Of a stretch of DNA of 64,000 nt, positions 23,330 to 35,555 are shown piece after piece. The notes beneath the pieces are model-generated. The model was not told where the DNA came from and did not search any database. It was given only the letters and a program-made list of their open reading frames with translations. The translations under genes were made by a program, and so were the position numbers. This DNA comes from Mya arenaria. Lineage: Eukaryota; Mollusca; Bivalvia; Myida; Myidae. The stretch covers positions 14,901,088 to 14,965,087 of the forward strand of contig NC_069124.1 of NCBI RefSeq assembly GCF_026914265.1. The letters are read 5' to 3'. Each line of letters starts with the position of its first letter. Position 1 is the stretch's first letter.

Positions 23330-26300
23330 CGACAGATTAGTGAAAATTCGTTCACATTGTGGTACAAGCACCAAAATTGACATGGAGACTCTTTTGGATC
23401 TACTTATTCGGAAAATCCCGTTAGCCACGAAAAATTCAAAATGGCCGCTATTTTTTTCAAAATGACCGCCATTCAAGTTAATCATTACTGTTTTTATTAT
23501 TTAACTTGACATGCATTACCAAACTAAACGGGTTTTGATCAGAATTTATTTTTTTATTGCATATTTTAAAAAAATCAGATTAAAAAAATAAGACATTGAT
23601 TTCTCAGGTAGTAATGTATATTTTTGTATGTTTTTTGTTATTATGTGTTTCATTATATATTCAAATATAAGCTTTTTTAATTTCTATTTTTTCAGCTTTT
23701 TCTCTGTTATTTTCTCTTTTTTATTTAAAAACAAGTCCTGACTTTGAATACATTCTAGCCTGCACAATTGTATTGACACAGAGCTGTACACGGGAGTCTA
23801 AATCGATAGCACTTCCACTTGGTGGAAGTGCTGTCCAAAAGTTTTGCCACATATCACCGTGATTTTTCCAGCCCTTGTCAGTAGGGCTTTCGATTTCCAT
23901 TTGACATATAGTTGATAGGCCCCATATGCAACTGGCTTAGTATGCAGCACGCTTAACATATTGAATAAAAGCTTCTTGCATTGGAGGAATTGATTCATAT
24001 GACCTTTGTTTTTGAGCAAACAATGTCAGTTTTGCTTCGTCAATACTATCAGTGGCGCTAGAACTATCACATAGTGACTACGAAGTTTTCATGAATAGTA
24101 TGATTCTTTTTGTCAATTGTTGTTGAATTTTATAAAAACAGTAGAAGCATACATTCCATGTTTGTCATGCACTCTATTTCCCTTGTCAACGGAATGCAGA
24201 TACGACATCACATTCAATAAAAGTATGGAAAAATAGAAGGCCGTTGGATTTCTGGGCCAATTGATACACATAATTTGTATGGAACCTCAAGTGTTATTCT
24301 TGACCGAATGCATCCTGCAGCTTTTCTACATCAAGAAGCTGTAGAATTGGCATAACATTGACCGCAATGACAAGAACATATGTGTAGCTGGCTTAAATCA
24401 TAATGTTTTTGTAATCGTCTGCTGCTGTGTGTTTTGCATGCAAGAAGATTCAAGTATCTGCTTATTCTTGCAATGTTTGTGTCATTCAAGACGTATTGAC
24501 TGATTGGTGACAATACCATCTTCGTGAGTGATTATAACTGTTAACTATTATTTGGACACATCTTCACAAACTTATCCGTCAGAAAGTTAAATAGCTCAGT
24601 CTTGTTGCGTGTTATCTCTCAAGGCCAATATTGTGGGATTTTCTTTGTCAGTCACTCTGCGTCTAGCTCCTCGCATTGTTCGTGTTTCAGATTTTAAAAT
24701 AGAGGACGAGTATACGTCAAACAAAATATATATTCACGCGTAAGTACAACTACGTGCTTGTTCTTTTGAGACTACTTCTAGTGATGCATACTAAGTCGAT
24801 TTGGCAAAAATGATGACACCAGCCTTTAGAATTGAGCCAGGTTGCGATTTCAGGCAGCTATGGAGATTACCAGTTTCACTCAGTGCAGCGGGAAAAGACT
24901 GATTTTCCTGCTGAAGAAAAAACGGTCACATTCTCTAGACAGGCAGAATAAGTGTAGAAAACAGACGACAGTCGTCCTTATTAAGATTTTTTCCTATGAA
25001 TAATCCGCTATCGGCTCTGGCTTTCGCCGAAAGAAATATGTCGTTTTCTTCTTGTTTGGCTAATAAAATGAGCACTGTATCCATTCCTTTCAGGAACTTA
25101 TTGAAGCGGGTTTTACCGTGATCTTATGAGAAGCAACCATTTCAGCAGCATTAAGATGTGCAAAACGTGTTGTATTCAGTGTAAAATAGTTTAATTCTCC
25201 CCAGTAGTAATATTGCCCATATCATTTTAGTGTACAGCTTCTGTACTTTATCATAGAAGGCCTTTTGTGTGTGTTCTTTCTGTTCGTAATGTCTGGTATT
25301 TTAATTTGCAATAGCTTACGCTGAAAATTCACGATTAGATTTGTGAACAACAGATATTCCGTTATGGAATTCTGCAGCTGGCTGAAGATGTGTCTGAGAT
25401 GTATTTGGAGCCATCACGCATAGTTCACATTGTTGTTTGCAAAAGAGAGTGGTATCTGCACGCACAATAATTGATGGTATAAAGTAAATTCTGCTTCACG
25501 GAATGATTAGACCAGGGACAAGATTATTAAATCCATTGTCAACACTAGATTTCTAAAATGATATACATGAAGTGGACTTTCAGTTTTTCGACTTTTACAG
25601 CAGTCAACGATAAATATATTCATTGGCCCCCTTTAAGTAGCTTGTAGAGAGTGCTAGCTGTAACCTGGTGCATTTGCTGTGTCCTAATGGCACTTGAAGC
25701 AGACAGAAAGCATTTTGCTGTCTCTAAGGAAGTAGTCTCTGCCTCATCAACGGCTCCTATCCATCCGATCATTTGATGGTTCCAGTGGACTGAAATGCCG
25801 CCAGTTCAATATGCAGCCCTAAGACATAATGCCAAACTTATCTTAACCTTTCTTTTCAGGCCAATGACACTGTTTTGCTAATGCGTATATTGTGTTTTTC
25901 CATCTTGTTTGTACAATGATACTTTCATTATATTACTAAATGAAGACAACATTTTAAACCTTGTTAAGGCGAGTTATGTCAGAAAGTTGTCTTTGAAATA
26001 CTTTATAGTATCTCTTAAGAGCTAACACTGTGGTTACGGCATGATTTCTTCGTTGACAGACGATGTTGGTATCTGTTCGCTGAGTACTTAAAATTAAATC
26101 ATCAGTTTATATGTTATTTTTTTGCATTATTCTATAATGTTATCATGTTGGTGCGTGCTCTAATAAGGCTTATATATATTAATTAAAAGCAATTGCTCGT
26201 ACATGATGATGGGACAACAGTGACGTTATGGCCATACTAACAAGTTAAACATTAGACTCGAGTTCAAGTGGACTTTTGTAGCACTGACCGTTCCAGGAAG

Positions 26301-27045
26301 GTATCCATCATTTGGTGGTAAAGCAATTTTGATGATAGTATGGTTTGTTTCTGGTGTTTATATTTGTTTATATGGTGTAAGTTTGTTTTGGGTGTTTGTA
26401 TTTGTATTTGTGTATGTGATGTGAAAGTAAGAGCTTCAAAAAAGTTTTATATAACTTTGTTTCTCTATAACAGCAAATGTTCTGTTTCAACCCAAATGCA
26501 TTATGGTAGAACTACTTAGTCATTTTTTGTATTAAGAAAAGTCGGGATTGGCGGCCATCTTGAAAATGGCCGCCATTTTGAACAAAATGGCTTACAGGTT
26601 TTTCCAAACAAGTTACCTAATAGGAATACCTATATGCAAATTTTGATGATTGTATCACAAACCAAAATCACTAAGATAGAACTGTTTGCTCAACTTTTGT
26701 TTAAAGAATAATTTCTTTCAATCGGGATTGGCGGTCAACTTGAAATTTGCCGCCATTTTGAAAAAAAAGATGGCTAACGGGTTTTTCCAAACAAATAACA
26801 TAATAGGAATACTTATGCAAATATTGATGATTGTATCACAAACCAAAATCATTTAGATGGAACTGTTTTGTCAACGTTTGTATTAGAATAATTTCTATCA
26901 ATCGGGATTGGCGGCCATCTTGAAAATGACCGCCATTTCTAAAAAAAAGATGACTAATGTGTTTTTCCAAATAAGTAACCTTTTAGGATTTATAATGCAA
27001 ATTTTGATGATTGTATCACAAACCAAAATCATTAAGATAAAATAC
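23330..27045 (-). mobile_element. Decayed element with inverted ends, carrying a relic of an orphan invertebrate gene family
   Basis: The left flank (about 23400-23480, read on the minus strand) and the right flank (26541-27045, read on the plus strand) share blocks of the type GGCGGCCATTTTGAA followed by GGCTAACGGGTTTTTCC, so the flanks are inverted relative to each other. Between them the minus strand holds scattered coding remnants: WKNHGDMWQNFWTALPPSG near 23850 and FDVYSSSILKSETRT near 24720. Both resemble a large uncharacterised protein family repeated in corals and molluscs, also seen at 45430-46970. The frame is heavily broken. I infer an old transposon-like unit, but the class is unknown and the inverted ends may be coincidental repeats. 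Confidence 0.5.
26523..27045. repeat. Three tandem copies of a 180-bp repeat
   Basis: The block TCGGGATTGGCGGCCATCTT starts at about 26542, with close variants at 26722 and 26902, giving a period of 180 bp. Each unit continues with CCGCCATTT and TTGATGATTGTATCACAAAC. Confidence 0.9.
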
Positions 27046-28239
27046 GCCAGGCACTAGTACAAAACATGTCAATAATATGTATCAGGTCAGTGCCGTGGCC
27101 AGACTTAAAACAAACACCGAGGCAGAACGGTCTATGGGCGTCCAGGGGCACCCCCCCCCCCCCTTATTATGTTTTTTGCAAGGAGCGATTTCCTGCATTC
27201 TGGAGTATCTTTGGTCGATGGTTTGTGTACATTAAGGCAAATGCAGTAAGTAAAAAAAGAGTTATTTTTAGAGCTATAGAAATTGTAATATGCCCCCAAA
27301 AACAAAAAAGCAGCTGCCTCGGTGTGCCTCAGTGTAGCTACGGCACTGCAGGTATAGTGATACCTGTCTAACAGTGAGAGAAGTCCGCTCCACAAACTCC
27401 AATGCTACCAAATGTGTAATCTCATTTTCAATGTTACACGGATACTTGACTGGGTCATTTAAATACTTGAGGCAGTACTACACATTGTTGTGGTAATGTG
27501 TATCTACCTCTTAAGGGAGCTAGACACCCAATAAATAAATGGTAAAAAAAACTTACATAGAATTGCCATCGTTATGTAAAACACGTTGAATCCCACTCAC
27601 TGAGGTATCCTATCGCTTACGACACATACATCTTTGCAGTTTTTGCGCATTTTCCCCATTCAGAATTTACTACGGTAGTCTATCACGTAGATCCCAGTAA
27701 GTTTAAAAAGCGTTTGTATATTTAATTATTTATCTGTACTCATGAACATATATGTTTTGTACTTGGAAACCCTTATGCGCTATTTTAATCGAGCAAACAA
27801 AGGTGAGGCAGTAACATGATTGTTGCGTTCATTATTTCAACCATGTAAAGTATTATCGGCCCCCTACTAAGTCGCATTGACAATTTTATGTTTGTTTTGA
27901 GGAAATACTGTAATTGCCGATTTTTAAACCATCTGGTGTCTAGCCCCGTTAAACTGTGGAAGTATTTTGCGCCACAACTTTTGTCAACAGACCGCGCGAC
28001 CAACCCACCGACCGTATGCTTGCAGACGTATAAACTTATCATTAGTGTCTTGACTTTGTTGTAAAACACCCAATAAATATAAACTGTTTCAACTACAAAT
28101 GTGAAATGAAAATTTCTTACATGGTAAGTTAAGAGATCCCAAAATACATCATTTTTTACTTTTTACTTTTAACTTTATTGTCAAAGAAACTCTGATCGAA
28201 AAACCTTTGAAACTGACAATGAAATATGGGTTCAATATT
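27046..28239. other. Gene-free stretch
   Basis: It contains a C-run near 27151-27164 and AT-rich sequence. The short frames at 27066-27371 and 27785-28069 show no family motifs and overlap low-complexity sequence. No supported feature otherwise. Confidence 0.5.
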
Positions 28240-28243
28240 TTAA

Positions 28244-28565
28244 AGCTGCACTCTCACAGATTGAACGTTTTGACAACTTTTTTTGCGAAAGTCCATGGAA
28301 ACCAGTTATTTAAGACTGCTGACAAAAAAAAATAGATCGCAGAATTTTATATTAAAGGTAAAAAATTATGTTTATGCAATTTTCTTAAACCGTTAGTAAC
28401 GGTTTAAACCATAAAACATTAATTTTCGAACGGAAATATGAAAATCTACGATCTTATTTTTTGTCAGCAATCTTTTATCATTGGTTTGAAGAAATTTATG
28501 CAAATATTTGCTCTTTCCAAGACAAAAAAAAGTTGTAAAAATAGTATATCTGTGAGAGTGCAGCT
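28244..28565. mobile_element. TTAA-flanked palindromic MITE
   Basis: The left end AGCTGCACTCTCACAGAT pairs with the right end, which reads ATCTGTGAGAGTGCAGCT. TTAA lies immediately outside on both sides (28240-28243 and 28566-28569), the target site used by piggyBac-type transposases. Inner parts are also palindromic around GTAACGGTTTAAACC. A related copy lies at 30910-31147. Confidence 0.85.
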
Positions 28566-29034
28566 TTAAGCCTTTTTAATAAGCAATATCTTGTGCCTAA
28601 ATCATCTGGATTTGAAAAGATGTTTTATTGAAGTGTCTTCTCAATCAGTTTATGTCTAATAAGAACCAATACGCCCCCTTTCGTACAAGTATTTCATGAC
28701 TATTTACAGTTTGAAATGAGTTGTTGACCGAGTAATTTATACAATACAGATAAATTGCTGACAGAAATCCACATCAGTTCACTAACTAGAAGGGAATTCA
28801 TCGTGTCGTACTTGAACCCTGAAGTTCTTCAAATGAGCCGTGGGCGCACACATACATAATTACAAAAGGTCGTAGGATTTATTTGTCGTTATTTATTTCA
28901 TTAAAACAGTAAAGCAATAATAACAAAACTATTTAAAGAACCTTACAAGCAATAGGCTTTAAAAACACAACGTTCCAATTACATTCACAATCTTAATTTA
29001 AGAATAATATGTTATAATGTTTCAAAGTTTAGTT

Positions 29035-29367
29035 TCACTGTAGGAAATCAAAGCTGGCGTTGGACACCTTTTGTGTTTTTTCATCGGTTGCATGCACAGT
29101 AAGTTCAGCTCCGCCGAAGATCATTTTGACCCAAACTCCTCGCTCCTTGCCCGAGTCCGGAACATCGACCTCAAGCTGACCGATATGGACACTACCGACG
29201 TCAGTGACATATTGTGGGTCTTCCTCCGGCGATGTGAATACATCGAAGACAAGCGAGAGCTGGTCTGCTTCAAGTGGGGTATAGCGTTGGGAAGATTGTG
29301 GCTCGCCGGCGACCAATTCTTGACCCTTCTTAACGTGACGGGCAAATACATCCTTGAACTTGATTCT
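29035..29367 (-). pseudogene. Orphan HSPA12 C-terminal (substrate-binding part) fragment
   Basis: The minus strand encodes KFKDVFARHVKKGQELVAGE, then YTPLEADQLSLVFDVFTSPE, then VWVKMIFGGAELTVHA, and ends NASFDFLQ and a stop. This aligns with the last 105 or so residues of HSPA12 copies 1 and 4 (KCKDIFARHVKKGDELVVGQ and onward). Upstream, similarity stops abruptly and no ATPase-domain exon is found within the next kilobase. In the other copies this region is one exon with the ATPase end, so this is a partial duplicate, not a normal exon. The fragment itself is free of stops, so it may be young or under constraint. Confidence 0.75.
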
Positions 29368-29369
29368 GA

Positions 29370-30512
29370 ATGGCGGTGAGTGGATGTGTGATTCGTGCAG
29401 ACCAGGACTAATTGAGGAATGAATTTGTTTTAAATGGACTTCAGAACTCAGATTGATGAAATCATCAACATAATGTATAGTTGTGTGTAACCTTTGTACC
29501 CCATTCATGGCCTCTCCGCTTTTTTAAGACGCAACTAAATTCCATGTATATACGTACATCGAATTTCCGAAAACCAGGTTTACCAGTAGTATGCGTAAAC
29601 AGTGCAAGTATCATTCAAATTTGTGTTTCATCGGATATGACAACGAAGTTCATGCTTGCAACTTTCATGCTTGCCACAATCACAGCATACTCGTACTGCA
29701 CAGTCTGTATTTTGTTTACTTTAATCGTCAAATTTTACCGACAAAAATGACAAAAAAAGAAGCTGGAAATAAAATAAATGATAATTTACAAAACAACAAC
29801 AAATATTACAATAATTTTAAAAGGATACATAGAAATAAATAACAAATTAAAACTGTTCCATATTTAGGTACTCCGAGGACAAAAATGGCAGTCCTTGACG
29901 GTGCGGTTAATAAAGTACAGATTGGTAGTATATTAAATAATGCCATTTATATCAAATAATTGGTCTTGAATCTAGTATGCTGATAGAATTTTTTTTAGTT
30001 GTGGTGCAGATATAACTAAAAATATTTTTTTAAAAATGCCGAAAGCGTTCCGGCTGTTGTTATTATCCCAACGCTGCCACCATTTGTAACGTGCGACGTC
30101 ACACAAACAAACACCAGATAGCCGAGCTTTCTGGCATAATGAAACAAACACCAACATATCCATTCAGGGAAAAGCATGCTCGACCCTGAAGGGGTCCACT
30201 GGTCTTTATATACACTAACTTCCCTATGCTCACATAGCCCGGGATTTGCTAATTTGCACATAACCAACCAAGTTTACATCCGGTATGAACGTACTTCCGT
30301 TTAATACGTAATATTATTATGAACGCACCTCGGCTGCTGTAGACCTCTGCCGCCTACAGGGGACCGTTACAATTCAACCATCAGGAAAGCAGAGCTTTAA
30401 AGTTTGTTGAAGTTCCATCTTACTATGCCTCACAGGACAGTTGAGCTTTCTAGCAAGTGCATAGAAGTGGAGACTATGAACGCACACCCGCCGCATACAG
30501 CGGACCGTTACA
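29370..30512. other. Gene-free stretch
   Basis: AT-rich. A short near-duplicate occurs at about 30320-30370 and 30478-30512, around GCGGACCGTTACA or GGGGACCGTTACA. Nothing else is supported; small frames at 29481-29842 and 29972-30267 lack motifs. Confidence 0.45.
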
Positions 30513-31992
30513 CATATAACCAATTTTTGTTCGTAGCCGGAAATGTAAAATATCGTTTAATCAAGTGAAGTAAACTTCCTTTCATCGCAGATATATATTA
30601 GGCGCTACGACTGTGAGAGTATCAAAATTAGTAAATTTATGCTCGTCCATGTAGTCTGGCTTATTCGTCGTAAATTTTTAAGTGCCTTGAACAGCGTTCA
30701 TGTAGTTACCATTGAATTATTCATAAATGTTGTGGCGAATAAGTGATAGCTTTAACCCCAGTGAATCCCTTTCTTTAGGTCATCGTTCTAAGGAGGTAAC
30801 TCATCGTTTATGTATAACAAATAGTTTGATAATGATGTTTACTGTGTTTTTGATGCGTTTGTCTCTTGTTGCTTTTCGATGTGTTTGTGTGTGTTTTGTT
30901 GCCATTTAAAGCTGCACTATCACAGATTGAATTTTTGACAACCTTTCATTTTTGTCTCGGAACGAGCCAAGATTTGCGAAAATGCTGACAAAAAATTAGA
31001 TCGCAACTTTTTATATTTAAGTTCAAAAATTGATGTTTTATGCATTTTAGTAACGGTTAAAGCCATAAAACATTTATTTTCGAACGGAAATATGAGTTAT
31101 CATTGGTTTGCAGATATTTATATTTATATATATGTGATAGTGCAGCTTAAACAGGAACACAGTTAACGGTAAACTTGCGATTTCCAGAACGAATTTAGCT
31201 CTGTAGTTTCTTTTGTGTTAGGAATAACAATATTTCGACTGATAAATTTATCATCATTTTTTCTAGGTCTTTATTCCATTTGAATTCTCCACAAAACAGA
31301 AATACTATACACATATGTAACTTGTATTTTAAATGTGTGGTGTTTAAATCTCAATACAATTTTGTAAATATCACATTTTATTCCATAAATTTAAAATTTA
31401 ACATACTTTATTTCTGATTTCATATCACACAGTAACCCTAGGGCGCATGCGCGGATCGACATCCGCAATACTAGGCAAAATAAATTGAACGTTTGTTGTC
31501 GAATAAAATGCGTTCGTGAAAAACTGTTATAATTTTTAATTTTAAAATACGTCAAAGATATGCAGTTAAAGATATATTATGTAATTGGGTTGATTTTTGC
31601 GATTGTATCAGTCGTTGCATCGGTCTCGAGCGATATGGACTTTGCGCAGGCAACTCGAAGTTATCCAACACAGCAAATCAACTGAACGTACTGAATATCC
31701 ACAATATAGCTTTTTATAGAGTTAGTATTTTGTGTTTTCAGAGGATATCTCTTCACGAATGTATTTCAATAGCGTTAGAAATTAAACATTACAGTATGCT
31801 TTTTCAAATGTCACAGTAAAGAAAATTGTCAAAAAGTAAACCGTAATTAAAAGTGTGTTGAAACCCTGTTGGCTATTAATTAAGCAAAGTTACATGATCA
31901 TTAACACTACGTAATGCATCGCATTAAACGTACATGTAAACATATTATTGGATAAATATCACAACTAAATGCTTCATTGCTTGTCTACATAG
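30513..31992. repeat. Duplicated flank block, direct copy of 60930-62171
   Basis: Starts ACATATAACCAATTTTTG and ends near TTGCTTGTCTACATAG, matching 60930-62171 in the same orientation along almost the whole length. This copy carries a MITE (30910-31147) that the other lacks. In the right copy, the block is the 3' flank of a MIEAP-like gene. A part, around CGCATGCGCGGATC, is repeated in inverted form at 36215-36490. Confidence 0.85.
30910..31147. mobile_element. TTAA-flanked MITE inserted in the 30.5-32.0 kb duplicate
   Basis: Begins AGCTGCACTATCACAGATTG and ends GATAGTGCAGC, with TTAA at 30906-30909 and again at about 31147-31150. The corresponding site in the 60.9-62.2 kb copy (near 61333) is empty and keeps a single TTAA. 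Confidence 0.85.
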
Positions 31993-32018
31993 TTTAACGT
32001 TTAAGTTTAATAGTTTAA

Positions 32019-32105
32019 GTGCAACAGATACTACCAAACACTCACTTACTCTGTGCAGCAGTAATTACAAAACACTCACTTACTCTGTGTAGCAGTAACT
32101 ACAAT
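32019..32105. repeat. Short array of the 34-bp minisatellite
   Basis: Two to three units with CACTCACTTACTCTGTG and CAGTAACTACAA, the same repeat as at 62195-63260. It lies at the right end of the duplicated flank block, as in the right copy. Confidence 0.8.
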
Positions 32106-32539
32106 ATTTATGCAAAAAGTTACAGAAACAAGCTCAGTAGCAAAAAGTTTAAACATAAACCCGGTTTAATGGTACTGGGTAAACGCCAAAGACATAGAAC
32201 ACAAAATTACAAACAAGAAACATAGAAGAACAGCACAAAACTCCACACACAGCACAGTGCATACATATACTTTATATAAAAAAGGTATGTTTATCAAGAA
32301 TTGTTAGGTACCGCCTTGGAACGGTCAGTAAAATGTAAATTTACTGGGGGTTTAAACCAGTTTATGTGCACAAACCTCATTCTTATCCCAACAATCCTTA
32401 ATAAAGATAAAACGCAAAAGGTAAATCTTATCAAAGTATGCATTAACTTGAGGAAACTTATCAATAAAACAAATAATAATAAACGTATAGGTAAACCCCA
32501 AGTACTTCTATGATTAGAGATCCCAACTCTATCATAATT

Positions 32540-33760
32540 CATTTAGTTACAAGGTAAATCTGCACTTCAAGCAAATTTTGTCCTAAATCGTAACTACATT
32601 CTGGGACTGATGGAAGATGCAAATGCAAACGCACACTAATAAGAGATTCAACTTTATTTATTGACAGGTTTGCCTACTGCAGACCCTCGAACGAAAGTTA
32701 TATAATTAAGAAAAGTAAGTTTTATCCACATAGCAGCTAGGGGAGTCTACACTTTGCATATGTTTTGAAAAATAAGTTCATTTCATGACAATACTGAGGC
32801 ATAATACAGAGTCAGTGGCAGGAATACAGTCGGCTAGGGTCGGAGAGCTGGGCACCAGACATGCCGACATGACTTTATGCGACGGTTAGATTGAATTGAA
32901 ACATACATGTATAAGACATAATTCCTGATTTGCAGACGTGTAAGGTCCAAGGAGCTGGTGACCACTTTAGCCTCCTTGTGTATAAGTGAGGGATAGATCG
33001 GGCTTAGAAATAACATGGATCAAATACCATTCCTTATTTACAAAAGTGTAACGGCCTGTGCGAAGACGGGCGACGATATTTTAAGTCAGGATTGCTGAGT
33101 TGGTAACCAATTATATATCTACCTGACTCTAGGTGGCGGATAGATTGGGCTGAAAAACGTATATTTATTATCTCATTTACAAAAGTGTAACAGTTAATGC
33201 GAAGAAGGGGTGGCGCTACAGTCGGCCAGAGTCGGGGAGCTTGTCACCAGCCCTGACCTATATCGGACGAACAAGTTTACATTGTATGATTGTATATTTG
33301 GTTTAAGCTGCTTTCAAAGAACTAAAGTAAAAACAAAATGTTTTGGTGCTTGAACTTCAGTCTTTATTTTCTCCTATAAATGCAATATATCAGATTCACT
33401 ATATATCCATAATTAAGCAATGATATGCATTACTCCATTGAACGGTAAGTCAATTGTTGATACATGTTATGTTTTTAGAACAATATAAATTTGTCATGGC
33501 TTGTTTGAGTTGTCGTTCGCTCGAAAGAATGGTAATAAGCCTGTTTCGCTAAACAAAATTAATCTTTTAGTAGCATGATACTACAAGATGGCACTGCCGG
33601 AATAATGGAAGATATATACACTTTTTCAGACTCCAAGTTTCGTTAACCAGCTACCAGCGAAAGCATTGGCAACAAATCCAGGCCTGAACATTCCGGTGAA
33701 TGCTGCTGGAAGTCTTGGAAGTAATCCTGTCTGTTCCGATTAAAGTCACATTTTATTAAT
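32540..33760. repeat. Inverted copy of the intronic block at 100-1350
   Basis: The plus strand here matches the minus strand of 1350-100, including GGGACTGATGGAAGATGCAAA in part and the degenerate 145-150-bp tandem. It does not include the MIEAP exon 3 sequence (1408-1615), so this MIEAP copy is missing its front exons at this place. Confidence 0.8.
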
Positions 33761-34395
33761 ACAAACAGTCTAATGTAATTGTTATACTTTACTGTCTTTC
33801 TTAATATTCATCCTGTTCCTGATCATCATGCACCTCTTTATCTGTTAAACGATTACTGCATTTCTGTCTTTTTGTATCTTTCTCCAACACTTCTCTGTTG
33901 CTTCTCTATTTCTTCTTTTATATCTCCAAACTACTTCAATTGGAATGTTCTTTTTCCTCCATTCTATTTTCAAAACTGGCTGTGTCTAAATAAGTTACAA
34001 CTACTGGTATTTGAATTTAAACACTGCTTCTTATACTTGGGTCCGGACGTGGGATTTATGTGCGGCAGATTTAAAGTGCATGTATCATGGTATGTATTTT
34101 AGATAAGGACAGGGTTAGCGTCAAGTATGAGCGCAGCCAGAACAACGCGAGCTCAAGACGTTAAAACCTAACAGTTCTCAAAAAACGTTCGTGTTGAGAA
34201 GCCAATCGAGCAATAAGGCCAGGGGAAGGAAAAGGCAGTAAGTGAAATTGACATGTATAAAGACAGCACAATTAGATAATTGAATAGTATACCAATACCG
34301 AAAATAATTAGTCCATTGGACAAGCAATGTGCCCATAGAAAAAAATGTTTCCGAAACACCGCCTTTGTTGTCCAAAAATGAAATCGGTTCAAGAA
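33761..34395. other. Gene-free stretch, probable intron of the MIEAP pseudogene
   Basis: T-rich on the plus strand. Frames at 33779-34102 and 34168-34491 have no motifs and lie between the duplicated intronic block and the pseudogene exons. Confidence 0.4.
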
Positions 34396-35032
34396 CATTT
34401 TGTTTTGTTTGAAGCTTGAGGGAGCAATTAAAGAGTTTTGCAAGAATGTAGACCCTTGGCTATCGAACAGTTCAACATTAAGGTATGTCAAAATAATTGT
34501 TTGAGTTATGCTTAAACGTTAAACCTATTTGAAATAAGTTTTCTAATTACGTCTTACAAGAAGGTATGTTGAAATTGTTTATTGCATATTCCCTTGACGT
34601 ACAATGTAAATGCACCTTAAGTCAATATATTTGATGCCAGTGTAGATTAGTGAATCCATACAACACCAAACTGTAGATACTAGTCTTTTATCGTGTCCAT
34701 AAGCGTGTTCTCACAGTGTTTACACAAAATTCTTCTAAGCACTGATTACGAAAATAAACAGTACACAAGAGTTTCCCGCTGACGTCTTCGACAACAAAGA
34801 CGTGATAAAGTTTTTAACCAAGTGCGTGCGGATATGTTGGATTATGCAATCCTAGAAACCGCCCATGATGCTTGATTTCTCCCACAAACCTGGTTATCCA
34901 TTCAACAAGGATATTCTGACAGCGTATTCTGCCCGCGGACCAAGGATTGCCTTCATTGTATGGCCCCCGGTAAATCTACACAAGAGCGGATCTCTCGTCT
35001 CCAAGGGATACACAGAAGGAAATAACCCGTGA
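34396..35032 (+). pseudogene. MIEAP-domain pseudogene, last two exons
   Basis: Plus-strand homolog of the gene at the right edge. The penultimate exon ends at 34482 with AACATTAAG|GTATGTC, the same splice site as in the right-edge gene. The last exon runs 34740-35032 and contains DFSHKPGYPFNKDILTAY and ARGPRIAFIVWPPVNLHK. Compared with the right-edge gene it has a one-base deletion in the penultimate exon (GTAGACCCTTGG for GTAGCCCCCATGG) and an in-frame TAG early in the last exon (CAATCCTAG for CAATCACAG). It is therefore a broken duplicate. The left limit of the penultimate exon was not determined. Confidence 0.8.
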
Positions 35033-35092
35033 ATTGCCATATTCAAGCTGACTGTTGTCTTAATCAATAGTCAATTTGAAGTATCCGAAACA

Positions 35093-35555
35093 CAGTGTGA
35101 GTGAGTGTTTTCTTTTGTCTTTAACACAGTGTAAACGGGTGCATTTTAGTATCTACTACTCTGACTAAGTGAGTGTTTTGCAGTATCTACTTTTCTGACT
35201 AAGTGAGTGTTTTGTAGTATCCTCCACACTGACTAAGTGAGTGTTTTGTAGTATCTACTACACTGACTCAGTGAGTGTTTTGTAATATCTGCTACTCTGA
35301 CTTAGTGAGTGATTTGTAGTTACTGCAACACAGTCTAAGTGAGTGTTTTGTAGTATCTTCTACTCTGACTTATTGAGTGTTTTGTAGTTACTGCAACACA
35401 GACTAAGTGTGTGTTCTGTAGTTACTGCTACACTGACTTAGTGAGTGTTTTGTAGTGTCTGCTACACAGACAAAGTGAATGTTTGTAGTTACTGCTACAC
35501 AGACTAAGTGAGTGTTTTTAAGTATCTACTACACTGACTAATGTTGTGTTTTGTT
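35093..35555. repeat. 34-bp minisatellite, inverted relative to 62195-63260
   Basis: About 13 degenerate units reading GACTAAGTGAGTGTTTTGTA, the reverse complement of the repeat at 62195-63260. It starts about 60 bp after the stop of the MIEAP pseudogene, mirroring its place behind the right-edge gene. Confidence 0.9.

Noticed and set aside
27066-27395. Overlapping frames on both strands around a C-run
   Set aside because: Low-complexity context and no motif on either strand.
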